In this document: piece by piece, positions 4,479 through 7,699 of the stretch | Layout of the letters: each line of letters opens with the position of its first letter | Position numbering within the stretch: position 1 is the stretch's first letter | NCBI GenBank assembly: GCA_023459755.1 | Contig: JAEWSS010000150.1 | Location: forward strand, 1 to 7,699 | Origin: Verrucomicrobiota bacterium | GTDB lineage: Bacteria > Verrucomicrobiota > Lentisphaeria > Victivallales > Victivallaceae | Direction: 5' to 3' | Length of the DNA stretch: 7,699 bases | Made by a program: the position numbers and the translations under genes | Notes under the pieces: generated by a model | The model's database searches: none | Told to the model about the DNA's origin: nothing | Seen by the model: only the letters and a program-made list of their open reading frames with translations

Positions 4479-6380
4479 ATGACCACCATCAATTTGGAAA
4501 AAGTCGCTGCCGCGTTCAAGTCGGCCAGTGAAAAACTTTCGCGCCGCATCATCATCTGCGGCGGAACCGGCTGCATGGCCAACGGCTCCATGCTGGTTCG
4601 CGACGCCATGGCCGAACTGCTCAAGCAAAAAAATATCGATGTCGAACTCGAACTCAAGACCGAGGAAAACGGCGAACACTGCAATTTCACCGGCACCTAC
4701 CTTTCCAAGAGCGGCTGCCAGGGCTTCTGCCAGCGCGGACCGCTGGTGCATATCATGCCGGACAATATCCTTTATACTAAAGTCAAAGTCACCGACGTTC
4801 CCGAGATCGTCGAAGAGACGCTGCTCGGCGGCCGCGTGATCGAGCGTCTGCTCTACACCACGGTGGACGGCGTCAAGTGCAAGGGCGACGACGAAATTCC
4901 GTTTTACAACCGTCAGAAGCGCGTTGTTCTCCACAACTGCATGATCGAACCGGAAAACGTGAACGAATACATCGCCCGCGGCGGTTACTTCGGCGTCCGC
5001 AAGGCGATCACCGAAATGACCAGCGAGCAGGTGGTTCAGGAAGTTCTCGAATCCGGACTGCGCGGCCGCGGCGGCGGCGGATTCCCGACCGGACTCAAGT
5101 GGAAGTTCACGCTCGCCAGCAAGAACGATAAGAAATACGTCATCTGCAACGGCGACGAAGGCGACCCGGGCGCATTTATGGACCGCTCGGTCATGGAAGG
5201 CAACCCGCACGCCGTGATCGAAGGCATGATGATCGCCGCCAAGGCGATTCAGGCCAATGAAGGCTATGTTTACGTTCGCGCCGAATACCCGCTGGCCGTG
5301 AAACGCATGCGCCACGCGATCGAAAAGGCCGAAGAGGCCGGACTGCTCGGCGACAATCTGTTCGGCACCGACTTCAGCTTCAAACTGCACGTCATGGAAG
5401 GCGCCGGCGCCTTTGTCTGCGGCGAGGAAACCGCCCTGATCGCCTCCATTGAAGGCAAGCGCGGCATGCCGATGCCGAAGCCGCCGTTCCCGGCCCAGTG
5501 CGGACTGTGGAAGAAGCCGACCGTCATCAATAACGTTGAAACGCTGGCCAGCGTTCCGTTCATTCTGCGCGAAGGCGCCAAAGTCTACCGTTCCTGCGGC
5601 ACCGAAAAGTCGCCGGGGACCAAGACCTTCGCCCTGACCGGCCACGTTGCCAACACCGGACTTATCGAAGTCCCGTTCGGCACCACGCTGCGCGAGATCG
5701 TCTACAACATCGGCGGCGGCGTCACCGACAACTCCGGAAATATCACCGGCCGCGACTTCAAGGCCGTCCAGATCGGCGGACCGTCCGGCGGCTGCCTGAC
5801 CAAGGAGATGCTCGACCTGCCGATGGACTTCGACACGCTGAAAACCGTGGGTGCCATGGTCGGTTCCGGCGGTCTGGTGGTGATGAACGACCAGACCTGC
5901 ATGATCAAGATCGCCCGTTTCTTCATGCAGTTCACCCAGAACGAGTCCTGCGGAAAATGCGTTCCCTGCCGCGAAGGCACCAAGCAGATGCTTGCGCTGC
6001 TCGACGACATCATCGAAGGCCGCGCCACCGCCGACACGCTGGAACTGCTGGAAGCCACCGCCAAGGCGGTTCAGCTCGGTTCGCTGTGCGGACTCGGCAA
6101 GACCGCGCCGAACCCGGTGCTGTCCACGCTGCGCAATTTCCGCGGCGAATACGAGGCCCACGTCTTCAAGAAGACCTGCCCCACCGGAGAATGCAAAGCG
6201 CTCGCACGGCCGGAGATCGTGGCCGACAAGTGCCGCGGCTGCACCGCCTGCGCCCGCAAATGTCCGGTCGGTGCGATCACCGGCGAAGTCAAGAAACCCC
6301 ACCACATCGACCCCGACAAGTGCATCAAGTGCGGCGCCTGCAAAGCCGCCTGCCGCTTCGACGCGATCATCGGGCTTTAA
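4479..6380 (+). CDS. hydB: NADH-dependent [FeFe] hydrogenase, flavin subunit HydB (NuoF-like)
   Basis: The 633-residue subunit that binds FMN and NAD(H) and is the likely flavin site for splitting or merging electrons between NADH and ferredoxin. Domains in order: a thioredoxin-like [2Fe-2S] domain (about 20-115) with Cys27, Cys32, Cys80 and Cys84; a NuoF core (about 150-470) with the glycine-rich GLRGRGGGGFPTGLKW (193-208), CNGDEGDPGAFMDR (223-236) and GAGAFVCGEETAL (308-320); a [4Fe-4S] site from ESCGKCVPC (Cys491, 494, 497) and Cys537 in SLCGLG; and a C-terminal two-[4Fe-4S] ferredoxin domain (Cys585, 588, 591, 595 and Cys615, 618, 621, 625). The extended N- and C-termini separate it from Complex I NuoF and match HydB/HndC. 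AGGAG within the end of hydC lies 9 nt before the ATG. Two further cysteines, 567 and 572, may bind metal. Complete and intact. Confidence 0.95.
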   Translation: MTTINLEKVAAAFKSASEKLSRRIIICGGTGCMANGSMLVRDAMAELLKQKNIDVELELKTEENGEHCNFTGTYLSKSGCQGFCQRGPLVHIMPDNILYTKVKVTDVPEIVEETLLGGRVIERLLYTTVDGVKCKGDDEIPFYNRQKRVVLHNCMIEPENVNEYIARGGYFGVRKAITEMTSEQVVQEVLESGLRGRGGGGFPTGLKWKFTLASKNDKKYVICNGDEGDPGAFMDRSVMEGNPHAVIEGMMIAAKAIQANEGYVYVRAEYPLAVKRMRHAIEKAEEAGLLGDNLFGTDFSFKLHVMEGAGAFVCGEETALIASIEGKRGMPMPKPPFPAQCGLWKKPTVINNVETLASVPFILREGAKVYRSCGTEKSPGTKTFALTGHVANTGLIEVPFGTTLREIVYNIGGGVTDNSGNITGRDFKAVQIGGPSGGCLTKEMLDLPMDFDTLKTVGAMVGSGGLVVMNDQTCMIKIARFFMQFTQNESCGKCVPCREGTKQMLALLDDIIEGRATADTLELLEATAKAVQLGSLCGLGKTAPNPVLSTLRNFRGEYEAHVFKKTCPTGECKALARPEIVADKCRGCTACARKCPVGAITGEVKKPHHIDPDKCIKCGACKAACRFDAIIGL

Positions 6381-6383
6381 TAC

Positions 6384-6388
6384 AGGAG
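6384..6388 (+). promoter_or_regulatory. Ribosome binding site of hydA, unusually far from the start
   Basis: AGGAG with a 13-nt spacer to the ATG at 6402, longer than for the other genes here (6-10 nt). No better site precedes the next in-frame ATG at 6423, and the TMTINGC stretch of the [2Fe-2S] domain begins there, so either start keeps the domain; 6402 is preferred. Confidence 0.6.
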
Positions 6389-6401
6389 CTGCTGAACAAT
6401 T

Positions 6402-7699
6402 ATGAATAACACGACACCGACCATGACGATCAACGGCTGCAAGGTCGCCATCGGCAATGAACGCAATCTGCTTGAACTGATCCGCAAGATCGGCATCGAT
6501 ATGCCGACATTCTGCTACCATTCCGAACTGAGCATCTACGGCGCCTGCCGGCTCTGCCTGGTCGAAGTGGAAGGCCGCGGCATCATGGCCGCCTGCTCCA
6601 CCAAGCCGGAAAACGGCATGGCGATCCACACCGACAGCAAAGATCTGCGCATGATGCGCAAGATCAACGTTGAACTGCTGCTGGCCAACCACAGCCGCGA
6701 ATGCCCCAGCTGCATGCGCAGCGCCAACTGCACGCTTCAGAGTCTGGCCCGTCGGCTCGGCGTCACCGAAGTGCGCTACAAGCAGCCGAAGAAGAACGCT
6801 CCGATCGACAATGCGTCGCCGTCGCTGGAACGCGATCCGAACAAGTGCGTGCTTTGCGGCGACTGCGTCCGCGTCTGCACCGAAGTACAGTCGGTCGGCG
6901 CGATCGACTTCGCCTTCCGCGGCGCCAACGCCCGGGTGGCTCCCGCGTTTGACAAGAACCTCAGCGAGGTGGAGTGTGTGAACTGCGGCCAGTGCGCGGC
7001 GGTCTGCCCCACCGGTGCGATCGTTCCTAAGCAGCAGCGCGAGGAAGTCTGGGCGCGCATCCATGACAAGAACAAGACCGTGGTCGCCTCCATCGCTCCG
7101 GCGGTGCGGGTGGCGCTCGGCGAAATGTTCGGCATCAAGGGCGGCGAGAACGTGGCCGGCAAGCTGGTCACCGCGCTCAAGCTGATGGGATTTGCCGAAG
7201 TTTACGACACCAGCTTCACCGCCGACATGACGATCTTCGAAGAGGCGACCGAACTGCTCGACCGCATCACCAACAAGAAGACCATGCCGATGTTCACCAG
7301 CTGCTGTCCGGCCTGGGTGAAGTTCGCGGAAACCTATTTCCCGGAATTCATTCCGAACATCTCCAGCACCCGCAGTCCGCAGCAAATCTACGGCGCGGTG
7401 GCGCGCGAGACGCTGCCGGCCAAGCTCGGCGTCAAGCCGGAAGACCTGGTGGTGGTTTCGATCATGCCCTGCACCGCGAAGAAGTTTGAGGCGCAGCTGC
7501 CGAAATTCAAGCACGACGGCCGCCAGGACATCGATTATGTGTTGACCACGGTCGAAGTTTCGCAGATGATCTCTTCGATGGGCATCCATCTGGACGAACT
7601 GCCGATCTCCGCGTTCGATATGCCATACGGTTTTGCGACCGGCGGCGGCGTGATCTTCGGAACCACCGGCGGTGTGATGGAAGCCGCGCTGCGCTACGC
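6402..7699 (+). CDS. hydA: [FeFe] hydrogenase catalytic subunit HydA (3' end cut by the window edge)
   Basis: The first 432 codons of the H2-producing or H2-oxidising subunit are present. A plant-type [2Fe-2S] domain comes first (Cys38, 49, 52, 65), then a His-Cys [4Fe-4S] motif (His97, Cys101, Cys104, Cys110), then a two-[4Fe-4S] ferredoxin domain (Cys149, 152, 155, 159 and Cys192, 195, 198, 202). The H-cluster domain starts near residue 225. Its first signature is TSCCPAW (299-305), with Cys301 as the likely proton-transfer residue and Cys302 as a cluster ligand. The second is MPCTAKKFE (355-363), with Cys357, Lys360 and Glu363. The third, cysteine-rich signature is beyond the edge. The layout is that of the M3-type subunit found with HydB and HydC, as in Thermotoga maritima or HndD of Desulfovibrio. 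It starts 21 nt after hydB. Whether it has a further C-terminal domain cannot be seen. Confidence 0.95.
   Translation, partial: MNNTTPTMTINGCKVAIGNERNLLELIRKIGIDMPTFCYHSELSIYGACRLCLVEVEGRGIMAACSTKPENGMAIHTDSKDLRMMRKINVELLLANHSRECPSCMRSANCTLQSLARRLGVTEVRYKQPKKNAPIDNASPSLERDPNKCVLCGDCVRVCTEVQSVGAIDFAFRGANARVAPAFDKNLSEVECVNCGQCAAVCPTGAIVPKQQREEVWARIHDKNKTVVASIAPAVRVALGEMFGIKGGENVAGKLVTALKLMGFAEVYDTSFTADMTIFEEATELLDRITNKKTMPMFTSCCPAWVKFAETYFPEFIPNISSTRSPQQIYGAVARETLPAKLGVKPEDLVVVSIMPCTAKKFEAQLPKFKHDGRQDIDYVLTTVEVSQMISSMGIHLDELPISAFDMPYGFATGGGVIFGTTGGVMEAALRY

Noticed and set aside
3966..6380. HydC and HydB as the NuoE and NuoF subunits of respiratory Complex I
   Set aside because: HydB has the added thioredoxin-like and two-[4Fe-4S] domains not found in NuoF, and the next gene encodes an H-cluster hydrogenase subunit with TSCCPAW and MPCTAKKFE motifs.
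4104..7589. A 1161-codon open reading frame on the minus strand covering most of hydC, hydB and hydA
   Set aside because: hydC, hydB and hydA all lie in the same frame, and this antisense frame is their exact codon-for-codon complement. It stays open only because the genes avoid TTA, CTA and TCA codons, as expected from their G/C-rich third positions; it ends at a TCA serine codon in hydC. The product is a His, Asp, Gly, Ala and Val-rich sequence with no recognisable domain.

Overview
The window looks like chromosome from a Gram-negative, fermentative anaerobe. An LptF/LptG-type permease implies an outer membrane carrying lipopolysaccharide. A Rex regulator followed by a trimeric-type [FeFe] hydrogenase implies H2 metabolism tied to the NADH/NAD+ ratio. 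Coding regions are GC-rich with strong G/C preference at third positions, and the intergenic regions are AT-rich. A PVC-group bacterium such as a Lentisphaerota member would fit, but that is a guess from general impression and not something the sequence proves.

Layout. Positions 1-2244 hold a minus-strand cluster, read right to left: an LptF/LptG family permease (386 aa), a stand-alone AMMECR1-domain protein (186 aa), and the first 166 codons of an FAD-dependent dehydrogenase (COG2509-like) that runs off the left edge. The last two overlap by ATGA, and a good sigma70-type promoter sits just ahead of the permease. Positions 2316-3095 hold a minus-strand serine esterase of the esterase D / S-formylglutathione hydrolase-like type, with its own promoter. 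The 192-bp AT-rich region 3096-3287 is a divergent control region with a promoter in each direction and a 12-bp direct repeat around the plus-strand promoter. Positions 3288-7699 hold a plus-strand operon, rex-hydC-hydB-hydA, with hydA running off the right edge.

How the genes work together. HydC (NuoE-like), HydB (NuoF-like with extra ferredoxin domains) and HydA (H-cluster subunit) match the family of NADH- and ferredoxin-dependent, electron-bifurcating or confurcating hydrogenases. Rex senses NADH/NAD+, so having it as the first gene of the same operon suggests a feedback loop in which high NADH relieves repression and H2 evolution reoxidises NADH. Near-palindromic TTGATAA/TTATCAA elements around the rex promoter are candidate operators.

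I did not see a clearly undescribed system. The items most worth a second look are the putative Rex operators, the small inverted repeat around the hydC ribosome binding site, and the tight coupling of AMMECR1 to the COG2509-like dehydrogenase. No tRNA, rRNA, CRISPR array, insertion sequence or convincing intrinsic terminator was found, and no stretch over 300 bases lacks a gene.
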